Below are positions 33,879 to 46,229 of a stretch of DNA of 64,000 nt, in pieces. The notes beneath the pieces were generated by a model, which had not been told where the DNA came from, made no database searches, and saw nothing but the letters and a program-made list of their open reading frames with translations. Within the stretch, counting starts at the first letter, position 1, and each line of letters opens with the position of its first letter. This DNA comes from Theristus sp. LFF4_11 (lineage: Eukaryota; Nematoda; Chromadorea; Monhysterida; Xyalidae). Where the stretch lies: positions 62,001 through 126,000 of the forward strand of contig JASANC010004426.1 in assembly GCA_030248135.1 (NCBI GenBank), in the 5' to 3' direction. A program made the position numbers and the translations under genes.

Positions 33879-34311
33879 TTTTAATTGCTATTTCACTAGG
33901 GATAGCACAGGCGCGGTTAGTGCAGATGTCAACAAACGCTTTCTGCGTTTCTATTCCGCATGTTCTTCGGCGTCAGCTGAATTGGAGCAAACGTTTATTT
34001 GTTGGGATTTCCCGAATCAAAGATGGACAACATTGCAATTCAAATGATGTGTCATTTTCCACCGTGGCCAATTAGCGCTGCAGTCATACAACTGCATCCG
34101 AGCAGATTTGAGTGTGTTGCATTTGCAGACGTGTGTGTGTGTGTTTGATTGGATTAGCTACTTCTCACGAAACTAAACTGCCGAGAATTCCGAACTGTAA
34201 AAATTATAATTTTTCGAAAAGTATTTTAAAAATTCGAAAGGCATGTTTTTGACTTTTCGAATAAGTGAATCAATATTTGTTCGCACAATTCTTGTCGAAA
34301 AAAAGAACGTA

Positions 34312-36497
34312 CCGTATTACCTCTTTTAACCCCCCCCAAATTAAACCCCCCCCAAAATAAACCCCCACCCCCTCGACAAGTTTCCAAATAATCCCCCCCC
34401 CAAAAATAAACCCCCATGGGGGTTAATTGGAAACCTGTTTGAAACACATACCCAGCGAATTCAGTGGCTGAATGCAGTGACATTGGTGAAACTAGCAGTT
34501 GACCCGTGCCTTCGGCCCGGGTAAAATATGTTTGCGATTTTGTTAACAGCAAGGTGCGCACCCGCGGATTTATCGACATTTGTTTGTTTCTGTTTTCCTG
34601 AAACGGGAAACGTGTTGATTTTTTTAACCAAAGCTTTCAAGCGTTTAAATTCGTTGATACCGTTTATTGTTTGGGCCAAGCGTTCTGCTTTTGTTTTTAT
34701 CTCGAGAACCCGCTCAATTTTTAAAAGTGCTTTTCAAATGTTTGTTTTCAAGCTTTTCGATTCGGTGTCAATTCTATGTCAAAAATGATTATGTAATAAC
34801 TCTGTTTCGCTGATTTTGCAACCGCTGAAAATTTTTTTCTAAACTAATTGAATTTGCTGCTCACGTTTGTTCTCGGTTAGTTAAGTAAACCTCGGTTAAA
34901 GGCAAGTCGTTCCCGTTAGATTTTTCAGAACTGGCCGGAATCGATACCCGTTTATTTGCACAATCCCATTTGTGTTTTTCATAGTAAGCCCGCTTTTTGC
35001 ACAAAAATGTTTTTAAACAATATGATTCCAGTTTCTGCTGTTTCAAAATTGCAAATTTGTGTTCACAATTTTGCTTTTTGAAAGTCACAGAATTTTAGTT
35101 AAAATCTTGTAAAAACTACGGTTTGTTTAGTTTTTTTCTGATTTTTTCTGGTTGACTGAAATGATTTGTATACATTCTTAAAAGTGGTTTTCTTAATTTC
35201 TGATCAGAGGTTGCTTGCAATGAGTCGTTGTGGGTTCCTAATCCTAAACCCAATCCAAAGCCAAGCCTTTTTTATAAGGTGAAAATGATCAATTTAGTTT
35301 TTGCATTTTTTTTCTTTCCTGTGTTATAGGGCAGGGGCCACCGCTACTGCACATGCACCTCTTTTAATAATGATGCATCACGGACTGGAAATTGTCCAAA
35401 CGTTACTTGATTGTTTGACAATTTCATTTTTCAAAATCGCTGTTTGACCAAAAGAGGCCCGTTTATTTTTTATTTTACAAAACTGGCCGGAATCGATACC
35501 CGTTTATTTGCACAATCTCATTTGTGTTTTTTATAGTAAGCCCGCTTTTGCACAACAATGTTTTTTAAACAATACGATTTCAGTTTCTGCTGTTTCAAAA
35601 TGGCAAATTTGCGTTTACCACAATTTTGCTTTTTGAAAATCACAGAATTTTGGTAAAATCTTGTAAAAACTGCTGTTTGTTTTGTGCTGTCACAATCGAT
35701 CTTTATGACCTGTTTCAATTTTCTTTGATCCAATGTTCCGCATCAACGTTACCCGTGTATTTGTTCAGAAAAAATATGAGATTATTCACAGGAAAACAAA
35801 TTTTGTGTGAAAAAAGCAATAGCCGATTTCGTTACTGTTGGTTTTTCAAAGTCGCAAATTCGTTTTATTGGGAGACCCGTTTTTCCAATTCTTGCTATCG
35901 ATCATAATCGGATGTGCCGTCCATTCTGTGAGATAATCGCTTCTTTAGAGCAATTCGTTCCCGCACGTTATAATCTCATCTTTTTACACCACAACTACCA
36001 ACCAACCTGACCTGACCATTGCGACGTAACGTTGAGGAAAGAACTGAATGAATCATGATGACTCGTTGTTGAAAACCAAAAGAGAGAAAATGATTCGCAT
36101 AGAAAAATTGTTAAAAAGTGATAGCAACATTTGGATTTCTCTACCTTAAATAGCAAAAAGTTGGACGGACAGACAGACAGACAGACAGACAAAGTATTAT
36201 TTTAGTATAGTAGAAGATTGTGCTACCAAAGGCCCCAAATGGATGAGTTAATGGTTATTTCATTACAAAAGGCTGTTCTAAAAGGAAATTTCTGTGTAGA
36301 GTAGAAGTTTCTGCGACTTTCTTGCCTGCCATGCAAGGTTTTTTGCATGACTTTTTTGCCATTTTGCCCACCCCTAAAAATGGTTTCCAAATAAACCCCC
36401 CCCCCATAAATAAACACCCCCCCCCAAAAATAAACCCCCACCCCCAGAAGTCGCTGAAGAAATAAACCCCCCCGGGGGTTTATTAGAGGTAATACGG
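34312..36497 (-). mobile_element. TA-flanked MITE split by a Helitron
   Basis: The ends are CCGTATTACCTCT and AGAGGTAATACGG, with TA on each side (34310-34311 and 36498-36499). Without the Helitron insert (34492-36217) it is about 460 bp. It matches the reverse complement of the intact copy at 36846-37291, including the blocks with CCTTGCATGGCAGGCAAGAA and GGGGCCTTTGGTAGCACAA. C/G runs and AATAAACCCCC blocks lie inside each end. Confidence 0.85.
34492..36217 (-). mobile_element. Non-autonomous Helitron nested in MITE
   Basis: Read on the minus strand it starts TCTTCTACTATACTAAAATA after an A (complement of 36218). It ends with the hairpin around CCCGGGCCGAAGGCACGGG, a short spacer and CTAG before a T. 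The insertion point equals the intact junction A37118/T37119 in the neighbouring MITE copy, so both boundaries are fixed by a paralogous empty site. CAGA repeats lie near its 5' end (36165-36190). An internal segment (around 35200-35300) resembles 61945-62040. No helicase gene is present. Confidence 0.88.
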
Positions 36498-36542
36498 TAT
36501 CTGTACGTAAGATCTTTTCCCTGTTGTAATTACGTAATTATA

Positions 36543-36802
36543 CCGTAAAGTCTTGCATATAAGGTTCCTCCCACTTATAAGACCCCCACCCAAAAGTTGT
36601 CGGAGTGTCACATGGCGGGAAACCAAAACAATTCAAACTTTTGACTTGTCGAAATCCCACCCCGTTTATTAGGCCGAACTTCCTAATCTTCGCTTCATAA
36701 GTCCCTCTCCCACTTATAAGGTTGTCACACAAAATTCCATTTTTTCAGACGTTTTTGATTTTCAAATTTATATAAGGAGACAGTATATGCAAGACTTTAC
36801 AG
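36543..36802. mobile_element. TA-flanked MITE, second family
   Basis: The termini CCGTAAAGTCTTGCATATA and TATATGCAAGACTTTACAG are inverted repeats with one mismatch. They are flanked by TA at 36541-36542 and 36803-36804. The element is 260 bp with no coding potential. Confidence 0.8.
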
Positions 36803-36845
36803 TACCTTGCATGCTTGTACAAAATTGTACATTTGTGAGCACTTA

Positions 36846-37291
36846 CCGTATTACCCCCAATAAACCCCCATGGGGGATTAATACGTCAGCGACTTTTAGG
36901 GGTGGGGGTTTATTGGTGGGGGGGATTATTGGTGGGGGGGGGGGGTTAGTTACAAAAAATTCTAGGGGTTGGAGTTTGTTGAAAAATGGCAAAAATACCT
37001 TGCATGGCAGGCAAGAAAGTTGCAGAAACTTCTACTTTTCACAGAGATTTCCTTTTGTAACCGCCTTTTGTAATGAAATTACCATTAACTCATCCCTTTG
37101 GGGCCTTTGGTAGCACAATTTTACCAATGTCACTGCATTCAGCCACTGAATTCGCTGGGTATGTGTTTCAAACAAGTTTCTAATTAACCCCCATGGGGGA
37201 TTATTTGTGGGGGGGGGGGAGATTATTCGGAAGCTGGTCGGGGGGTGGGGGTTTATTGGTGGGGGGATTAATGGGGGGGTTTGTAATACGG
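36846..37291 (+). mobile_element. TA-flanked MITE, intact (empty-site) copy
   Basis: The ends are CCGTATTAC and GTAATACGG, with TA on each side (36844-36845 and 37292-37293). It is 446 bp. It is the uninterrupted paralogue of 34312-36497, and the continuous junction CACAA-TTTTACC at 37114-37125 is where the other copy carries a Helitron. Confidence 0.85.
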
Positions 37292-37647
37292 TATTTCAGC
37301 TTTTTTTCCTTCGGTTATGACGTACAGTAGCACGAGCAGATGAAACGAAATTGTATCTATTATAAGTAAATTATGAATGTCGCCACGTCAGTTGTAAATG
37401 CCACAGTCAGACGCTCTGAACGTCAATTCCCATAGTTCATTGATGATGCGGTGCACGTGATGGCCCGGTAAACAAGAGACACGCGTCTCACGTCATGCTT
37501 GCAGTTCGCTCGTTCGCTTGTAGATTCAGTGTTCAAATGCGACACCAATTCATTCAAATGTGTCAGATACATAAAAGCTGATCTGTGATTATTTTTAAAC
37601 ACTTTGATCATTTCAGATCAAAAAAGTGTAGTTGAAAGATCTGAGTG

Positions 37648-38476
37648 ATGTCGACGCCGAAGTCGAACAGCTCAGACTTCACACCGACGAGCACGATTGT
37701 CGGCGATGCCACGCCGTCAGAGGCGCGCCAGCGGCCCGGCGCACAAATGACCAATAGTCCGTTCGGCCAGCTGATTGACGACAAAGATGGCGTGGCGTTG
37801 TTTCGGCAGTTCTTGGAGAAGGAATTCTCGTCGGAAAACATTCGCTTCTACGAAGGATGTCGTGAGTTCCAGCAGATCAAGGACGATGAAGACAGACAGG
37901 TTCGTTGGGGAAACTACCATGGGAGAGTACGAGAAGCACAGGCTGATAAAAAACATTTTGAATGAAGCTAGTGGTAAGGGCATCTATTTATGGGATACTG
38001 TATTTAAAAAGATGCAGCAAGAAAAAGTCTGCGGTGTATGTCCACTCTGGAGCGCTGTTTAGATCAAGCTGATATGATCCGTACCCCCCCCCCCGTACTG
38101 GGTCTCCCTACCACTTGTTTTATCGGAGTTTCCTGCGTTTCGCGAAATGAAATCGTTGGATGGCTGGATGGTTTGCACTCGCACCATGATTCGGATGCGT
38201 ACTGTTAAGCGAACTACTCAGACGCGCGCGAAGGAGCTGTACGAGCAGTTCGTCTCGCCCAAGTCGTCCTCGCAAGTGAACCTGAGCGACGCTGTGCGCG
38301 CGGACATCGAGCTCGCACTGGTGCACAAGCCGTGGGACGTGCACATGTTCGACGTCGCCATGAAAATGGTCTACAAGCTGATGGAGAAGGGACCGTACGG
38401 GCGATTCGTGCAAACCGACGACTACAAACAGTGGAAGGACGGCGCCAGCGACGATCGCAACGCAAAGTCCACTTGA
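37648..38476 (+). CDS. RGS-domain protein
   Basis: Regulator of G-protein signalling: RGS domains speed GTP hydrolysis by G-alpha subunits at the membrane. Two exons, 37648-37899 and 38222-38476, join in phase 0 and encode 168 aa. After about 40 polar residues the whole product is one RGS domain: FGQLIDDKDGVALFRQFLEK, EFSSENIRFYEGCREFQ, AKELYEQFVSPKSSSQVNLS, FDVAMKMVYKLMEKGPYGRF. The segment SSENIRFYE and the YGRF motif near the end correspond to the conserved helices that contact G-alpha. No GGL, DEP or PDZ domain is present, so it resembles the small RGS proteins. The intron is unremarkable apart from a C-run. A polyadenylation signal follows at 38698. The gene converges on the CEP104-like gene. 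Confidence 0.92.
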
Positions 38477-38697
38477 TCGTGGTTTTTTTCAAACTTTCAC
38501 TTTTTTTGTGGAGTGTCGGTTGGAGTTTTTTTGTTCTTGAGATGTACACTATGCGTCGTTCATTATCATTCATAATGTGTTTTACTTTTTCAAACGCCGT
38601 GTTCTCAAGTGTATGCTTGCTAGCCATCAACCAACTTTCGTTGGTTTTGTAATCAGCACACTTTTGAGAGTTGTGTTGTTGGCACCGAAAAGTGCCG

Positions 38698-38703
38698 AAT
38701 AAA
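38698..38703 (+). terminator. RGS gene polyadenylation signal
   Basis: AATAAA lies 222 bases past the RGS stop codon, in the short convergent gap before the stop of the minus-strand CEP104-like gene at 38910. Confidence 0.65.
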
Positions 38704-38909
38704 ACCTTCAAGGAAAACCGATCAGATAACAAACAACTCCAGAACACGATTACACGACTGAACGATTCAGATCAAGAAAAAAGACTGGATGTTTACTTTG
38801 GCATTGCAATAGCAATAAAACCAATTTTATGATCCCAAAGAAACCCGTTTCCACAAATGTCGATGCCGAGCAGATTTTAAAGAAATCTTCAAAAAAGTAA
38901 CTATCAAAT

Positions 38910-41900
38910 TCACTGAATGACGCACGCGGCCTCGCGTTCAGGCGGAGGAAGGTCGCTGACGGCTGGCTCGCTCTCATCCGATGGTAGTTTCGGTGGCTCC
39001 CGTTTCTTTGCTAACTCCAGCCGATCATAGTCACGATTCCTGTGACAAACAAAAAACTTTGGTTAAAATCAAGAAGCCCCCGGTAAAACCAATCGAAATT
39101 TCGCAGTGTAACGCTAACAAGATTGAAAAAGACAATTATAGAAACACCGACCCCGTCGTTGTTTCCGATACATCCGCAACGTACGGCCCAGGCGGGCTCG
39201 TGTCAACCGTCGATTCGTCGATCGGCACAATTGCATCAGGCTCCGCCTTCTCGTACGGCTTGTCAACTTCGATCGTTGTGCGTTGCGCTTCGTCATCGTC
39301 AATTGTTGTTCTCTCATTTTCACCGTCGTTCATGTCATCAATGATTGGAATGCCGTGCGTTGCCGCCAGTATGTGCGCAGTTTCTGAAGATTTTTTTTTT
39401 CAAATTAATCGAGAGTATTAGTTAATCAAAAATTAGCGTACGTGTTGGCAGAGCAGGATTTGAAGCATGATGAAAAGTTGCACGCATCATACCCGTGCGA
39501 CCAGTGTATTACGGTGCTGTTACCGCTATGGTGTGCCGATTTGCGGCAATCTGCACCGTATGGCGGAAAGTGGGACACCGTCACCTGGGCATGCGCTGTG
39601 CGTGATTTTGTTTGGTTTGGTCCCTACTTACTGGACAGGACCCACTGAACTGCTCCCCAAAATTTTTTTATACTAGCTCCTAACTAAATCGACCATTGTC
39701 CTTGCGTCGTTGCTCAAACTGAGCGCCACGATGCGCGTGGTGGCTGTCACGAATGTAACACTTTGCATCCGTGCAACCGTCGTTCGTGTGAATGTCGTTG
39801 TTCATTGTTTTACTGATGCCAACTGGCGAGTTCCCCGGCGATGGCTCGTGGTAGACCTGCCGATTCGGCAGTATCGGATACGAATTGATGTGTGACGCGT
39901 AGCTGTGCCGATCGCGCCACGGCGTCCGCTGCCCGTCCGCGTCTGGCGTCACCCCAAAACAGTCGATGTAACGATGACGCTGGAGAAAGTGGCAGCATTC
40001 ATTCACTCAATAATCAAAGAACAATGGCTACTTTTCTGCTTTTGTGCTAAGACCTCGGTCAGTGCTTGCTAAATCAAGTTATACATATCACGACGCCCCA
40101 TTTATAAATTTAGCACAAAAACCGGTTGAAAAGCTGAGATGCGTGAATCTTCGATGTACCTCTTCTTCGGTGAGGTATTTCGGCAAATGACGAAATTCAT
40201 GCGTTGCCGTGTACCAAACTTCTTCGAATTGCGCTTTCAGCTCTTGCGCCTCCACAAAGTTTTCTTCCTCAATTGCCATCTAAACCCGATGAAAGCATAT
40301 ATTCTGAGTTTTTTTCAAAAAGTTGAGTAGATGGAAAATTTTTTTTACAAAGGTCTCTGAGAAAGATATGCAGTCAACATTTTAAAAACATACGCCGCGT
40401 TGCATGACCAATATTTGTAGGTGTTCCCGCTTATCGTCCAACTTTTCCGAGATCGATTTGATTTGCCGCGCTTGAAGGTAGCTGTGAATAAAAATAATTA
40501 CTCGGTTAAAGTCACACTGAGAAAAATATATAAGTTAACAGTTACATTGCACGATGACATTTTTTTGGTTTAACATGGTCTTTTTTGCTAAGGAAAGGAA
40601 AAATTGTGCTTCATTAATTGTACTGCATATAAACTGCTGAATTATCATTTTCCAGTGTAACATAAAAGCGAATAAGCAAAAATCGCACTTCTCCTTCTTG
40701 ATCGCCTCATTTTTTCGCAGCTCCAGAATGCGCTGTAAATTGTCCAGCTCCGTAAAATCAAAATAAAACAAATTATTTGACGCAGGAGCCGATTTGGCGA
40801 TCGTTTCCTGTTTCGTTCTTTGTGAGTCACTCGCATAGTCATCCAAAGTTTCTGATTGTCTCTTTGATCTGGGACGTAAACTGTCTTCAATCGTAGTGGT
40901 TGGTTTCCTGCTTTCTGGTCTGCCATCAATTGTGTTTGGCCCATTTTCGTTCTTCCGCCCCGTTGTGTCACCGTATTGTTCGTTACCATTGTCACTTGGC
41001 GATTTCGACGTTGACTTTCGAAGATTTTTCTGACGTTGCAGATGTGACGCCCGCGAAAAGATATGATCAAGCTTGGATGCGTTCAAATCAAGCGAATCAC
41101 TGTCCTCATTTAAGAGATCCACTGGTGATGACGAGCCACTACTGTCTCCAACACCTGCAACATTTTTTGTGGTTATCTTACTTAATTGTTTTATTGGACA
41201 GGCAGATAAAATTTTGACACCAAGCATTCCAGTTCGATTCTTTCGCAAAATTTCGTCGGCTGGATCTTCTTCGTCAGACCAGGTTTCCTCATGATTTTGA
41301 CGACTTCTACGGCTGCGCGATCTGGCACGCGACAGCGACACGAAATCAGGCTTGTCGCCGAACAGCTTGATGCTCAAGATGCCGACCTTTCCGTTGATCT
41401 TTTTATTTTACAACTTTGAAACTTGTTAAACAAAAAAAAACAACGAATCACGGTTTGGATGTTTTCGCAGATACTAAACATCGTCATTTAAGACCCGATT
41501 TTTCAGAATAGCAACTTCCTCTAGGCACTAGAATGCAAAGTTTTTCCAATTTAGTAAATCATACATCATTCTGACCGTCTTGACGCGCTGATTCTGAAAA
41601 TCGCATTTATTTTTTGATTCGAAATCATTTAAGGCCCAAAAAGGCCAAAAACCGTTTTTTCGGGGCCCTTTCAAAAAATAGTGTTTTTTTCAGCTTTTTA
41701 ATAAAGCTACGACAAAAATAAAAAAACCATTCGATTTGCCTTGATCTGCTGAACATTTTTTGTAAATATACTGTGCCCTAAAAATAAAGTTTAAAAGGTG
41801 AATTTTTGAAAAAACTGATTTTGAAGCCAGTTTTTCATTTTTTTCGGGTCTTCAGGACCGTTTTCGAGGCATAGTATAGGGGTCCACCAAAAAGCTCTCC

Positions 41901-44900
41901 GAAATAGCTAGCTCTGTGCCAAGTTTCATTTTTAATTTCGGTCGGCTGGATAACTAAAAAATGGTTTTACTGTTGGTACCCAGAACGCGATTTGGTCATC
42001 ATGACACCGACATGCACCTGAACATGTACCACGTGCTGCAACCAGGTGTATTGTGAGATAAAATAAAATAGTGCATCCAAAAGCCCACGAGACCAGCTAA
42101 TAGTGCCTCAAGAATCAGTCGTCGAAGTGCTTATTCATGGCCATAACAGCGGAGCTATTTTTGCTCACAAGTGTGAACTATTGGTTAAAGACCCAATGAT
42201 AATGTTAGTTTTTGGGGGTTTTCAGCAATTTAGAACCGTTTTCGGGCATAGTATGGGGGTGCACCAGAAAGCACTCCGAAATAGCTAGCTCTGTGCCAAG
42301 TTTCATTTTCAATTTCGGTCGGCTGGCTAACTAAAAAGTGGTTTTACTGTTGGTACCCGGAACGCGATTTTGTCACCATGAGACCTACATGCACCTAAAC
42401 ATGTACCGCGTGCTGCGGCCAGGTGTCATGTCAAATAAAACAAAACAATGCATCCAAAAGCCCACAAGACCAGCTAATAGTGCCACAAGAATCAGTAGTT
42501 AAAGTGCTTATTCAGTGTCATAACAGCGGAGCTATTTTTGCTCACAAGTGTGAACTATTGGTTAAAGACCCAATGATAATGCTAGTTTTTGGGGTTTTCA
42601 GCAACTTAGAACCGTTTTCGGGGCATAGTATGGGGGTGCACCAGAAAGCACTCCGAAATAGCTAGCTCTGTGCCAAGTTTCATTTTCAATTTCGGTCGGC
42701 TGGATAACTAAAATTTGATTTTACTGTTGGTACCCAGAACGCGATTTTGTCACCATGAGACCTACATGCACCTAAACATGTACTGCGTGCTGCGGCCAGG
42801 TGTCATGTCAGATAAAACAAAACACTGCATCCAAAAGCCCACAAGACCAGCTAATAGTGCCTCAAGAATCAGTCGTCGAAGTGCTTATTCAGTGCCATAA
42901 CAGCGGAGATATTTTTGCTCACAAGTGTGAATCGTTGCACAAGAACCTCATGATGCTGTTAGTTTTTGTTTTTTTCATTAATTGAGAACCGTTTTCGGGG
43001 CATATTATAGAGGGCGCCAAGAAGCACTCTGGCAAAGCTAGCTGTATGCCAAATTCCATTTCCCATATCGGTCGGCTGGATAAGTAAAAACTGATTTACT
43101 GATGGTACCCAGAACGCGATTTTGACACCATGAAACCCACAAGCATAGAAACGTGTGCCGCGTGCTGCGACCAGGTGTAATGTCAGATAAAACAAAACAG
43201 TGCATCCAAAAGCCCACGATACCAGTTAATAGTGCCACAAGAAGCAGTTGTTTTTGTGGAAGTGCTTATCCAGTGTGTGCGAAATTTCATTTCCAAAATC
43301 GTTCGGCTGGATATTCAGTGCTAATTATTCTGTGCCACAACACGGAGCAATAGTTGCTTGCAAGTGTGAATCGTTGGCTATATTTCTCAACGTTGCGTTC
43401 TCACAACACTGTATCCCATTTCGACAGTGACAAAATGGTTTGTTGTCCATAATATCGGATTTACTTGAAATTCAGACTGACCAACAGTAGGTCAAAAATT
43501 ACAAAGGTCAAAAGTTATGTAACACACTGTATGTATATATGAACAGTGTACATACTATTTCCACCCACGACTCAGCCAGTTCATCGTACGGCGACAGCCA
43601 CGCAGGCCACCGAATGTGGCCGACCGACTGGAAAGTTCAAAGTTGAAACATTGACTGTTCTTTCGGAGCGCCTCCAGCAGCACTCAACACTGTGGCGCAA
43701 ACACTGATCCAACTAACTGAACTGAAATCGAAAACCAACAGTATCATTTCTTTTCTTATATGCACGGAAAACCATCAAATACTCTGCTGTGGTACTGAAT
43801 AGTTGTTTCAACGACTGGTTTTTGTGTAAAAATTAGCTATAACAGTCTAGTGAACCTTCCGATGCACTTTTTGTTCCTATCTGACAGTGGCAGAACAAGA
43901 CGCTTGTATAAGTGCATGTACAGTACATGTAGTTCTCATGGTGTCAAAATCGCTGTCTGGGTACCAAAAGTAGCTCCGCTGTTATGACACTGAATAAGCA
44001 CTTTAACTACTGATTCTTGTGGCACTATTAGCTGGTCTTGTGGGCTTTTGGATGCATTGTTTTGTTTTATTTGACATGACACCTGGCCGCAGCACGCGGT
44101 ACATGTTTAGGTGCATGTAGGTCTCATGGTGACAAAATCGCGTTCCGGGTACCAACAGTAAAACCACTTTTTAGTTAGCCAGCCGACCGAAATTGAAAAT
44201 GAAACTTGGCACAGAGCTAGCTATTTCGGAGTGCTTTCTGGTGCACCCCCATACTATGCCCGAAAACGGTTCTAAATTGCTGAAAACCCCCAAAAACTAA
44301 CATTATCATTGGGTCTTTAACCAATAGTTCACACTTGTGAGCAAAAATAGCTCCGCTGTTATGGCCATGAATAAGCACTTCGACGACTGATTCTTGAGGC
44401 ACTATTAGCTGGTCTCGTGGGCTTTTGGATGCACTATTTTATTTTATCTCACAGTACACCTGGTTGCAGCACGTGGTACATGTTTAGGTGCATGTAGGTC
44501 TCGTGGTGACAAAATCGCGTTCTGGGTACCAACAGTAAAACCATTTTTTAGTTATCCAGCCGACCGAAATTGAAAATGAAACTTGGCACAGAGCTAGCTG
44601 TTTCGGAGTGCTTTTTGGTGGACCCCCATACTATGCCCCGAAAACGGTTTTGAAGACCCGAAAAAAATAAAAAACTAGCTTCAAAATCAATTTTTTTAAA
44701 AACTCACCTTTTAAACTTTATTTTTAGAGCACAGTATATTTACAAAAAATGTTCAGCAGATCAAGGCGAATCGAATGGTTTTTCATTTTTGTCGTAGCTT
44801 TATTAAAAAACTGAAAAAAACTCTATTTTTTGAAAGGGCCCCGAAAAAACGGTTTTTGGCCATTTTTGAGCCCTAAATAATTTCGAATCAAAAAATAAAT

Positions 44901-45805
44901 TAAATTTTCGGAATCAGCGCGTCAAGACGGTCAGAATGATGTATCATTTGTCTAAATTGGAGAAACTTTGCATTCTAGTGCCTAGAGGTGGGAGGGGTGG
45001 GACGGTATTCTCAAAAAGCCGATCTTAAAACTCACTTGATTAAAAGTGTTATTCGGGTGGCGATGATTTTCATGAACGACAAAGCGCACAAAAACGCCTT
45101 CGCCGTTCGTGTACAAAATTTTGCGGTCACCAACCAACGACAGATCGACTGAATGGTTGTTTGCAAATGCTGTTGTACCTGGATACAGGATTGCAAACAG
45201 GATACACAGGATAAGAGAATGAAAGAATAAGCTAAAATTCAGAAAACTCCACTCAAATCATTGAAATATAATAAAAATGATAGAGCACCAAGCCTGCGAT
45301 AAGCAACTGCTGTGCCAGACTTTGGCGCCGATACGCCGGATTCCCTTGCTCCGCTACGCGGCTCACCGATGTAGATTTCAACTTTCCTGGCTGAAAAAAC
45401 ATCATTGATCAAAACACGCACCAGGTTAACACAAAAAGTGAAAAATACCAATGTAAATGTGGTGGCTGGTGATTTCGACACGGTATATCCGATGGACGTT
45501 GTTCATCCGCAGAATAATTTCTTGTGGGTAGTAGGGATTTCTGTAAAAAATGTTGAAACAAGCAAAGCCACACCGAAATATCGGTACATGTATCTGCGTG
45601 CGATTATTCAAACTTGAAATAAAAAATCAACAAGCCACCTGCCCGATATCCATCCTCTGCCACTGTTGAACAAATGAAAAGTCGACTGTAGATGTTGACC
45701 CTGCATACGAGCGACGGCGTCGCCATCTTCGCTTGTGATGTAAACAATCGTGTAAGTTATATCGTGCAATTCGTTTGCAGCTACACTGGTGTCTCGTTGA
45801 GGCAT
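38910..45805 (-). CDS. CEP104: CEP104/FAP256-like ciliary-tip protein, short form
   Basis: Exons from the 5' end: 45805-45639, 45540-45449, 45390-45289, 45178-45036, about 41398-41221, 41154-40689, 40481-40394, 40279-40160, 39979-39694, 39383-39152, 39039-38910. All phases agree, giving about 667 aa. The N-terminal 200 residues match the CEP104 jelly-roll domain (PYYPQEIILRMNNVHRIYRV, ARKVEIYIGEP, YRRLG, VRFVVHENHRHPNNTFNQ, LSIKLFGDKPDF). A disordered Ser/Arg-rich part follows, then the coiled-coil hairpin (RILELRKNEAIKKE, YLQARQIKSISEKLDDKR, AIEEENFVEAQELKAQFEE). In vertebrates this protein acts at microtubule plus ends and cilium tips. The TOG array and C-terminal zinc fingers of full-length CEP104 are missing. 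The frame ends ACVIQ-stop, so the C-terminal half is lost, split off or replaced. The fourth intron holds a 3.5-kb foldback element. Confidence 0.85.
41492..45024. mobile_element. TTAA-flanked foldback element with tandem-repeat arms
   Basis: TTAA flanks both sides (41488-41491 and 45025-45028). The ends GACCCGATTTTT and AAAAAGCCGATC are imperfect inverted repeats, and similarity between the arms runs inward for about 1 kb. The left arm contains about four tandem copies of a roughly 375-bp unit (periodic GGTACCC near 41980, 42354, 42730, 43105), and the right arm contains fewer. Positions 42103-42535 and 43973-44403 are reverse complements with no difference that I could see. No transposase is present. 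TTAA suggests piggyBac-type mobilisation, but the ends are not clearly of that family. It sits 7 bases past the donor of the fourth CEP104-like intron. Confidence 0.8.
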
Positions 45806-46012
45806 CGTTGTTACAGATAAGCACCTTTTTAATATTTTCCTCGAGAAGATATACTTAAAAGAAACATGTGGATTCGCGGGGACTCGTGGGTTTCGGTGAA
45901 AGCGCTGGATGTTGGTTGCCAGACGAGTTTAAACAAAGCGCAGCAAATCAATACTGCCGGTGAAAGCAATACCTTTAGTTTGCGATACTGACAACTTCAC
46001 AATAATAATTTA

Positions 46013-46018
46013 TTTATT
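46013..46018 (-). terminator. F-box gene polyadenylation signal
   Basis: TTTATT on the plus strand reads AATAAA on the minus strand, about 210 bases past the F-box stop and about 210 before the CEP104-like start. Confidence 0.5.
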
Positions 46019-46229
46019 GCGACACGTTTGTGAAAACGTATAATGGCCTGAGGTTAATGCAGCACAGAACCAAGAAAAAACCAAACAAGAACTTTAAAAA
46101 TTGCAGTGTGTCGAAAGCACGTAACAGAAAATGTCATCATTACGCTTATTGTGATCACAAAACGTTGAAAGAAACTGAAAGAGAAAGAATCAGACTTGGA
46201 AACACACGACAGTGTATTTGCAATACATG

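Noticed and set aside
39442..39676. Overlapping plus-strand ORFs with Cys and Trp residues
   Set aside because: They lie in an intron of the minus-strand CEP104-like gene and show no family resemblance.
42103..44402. Pairs of identical 61-residue ORFs on opposite strands (starting MPQESVVEVL)
   Set aside because: They are the same non-coding sequence in the two arms of the foldback element; other tandem copies carry disruptions.
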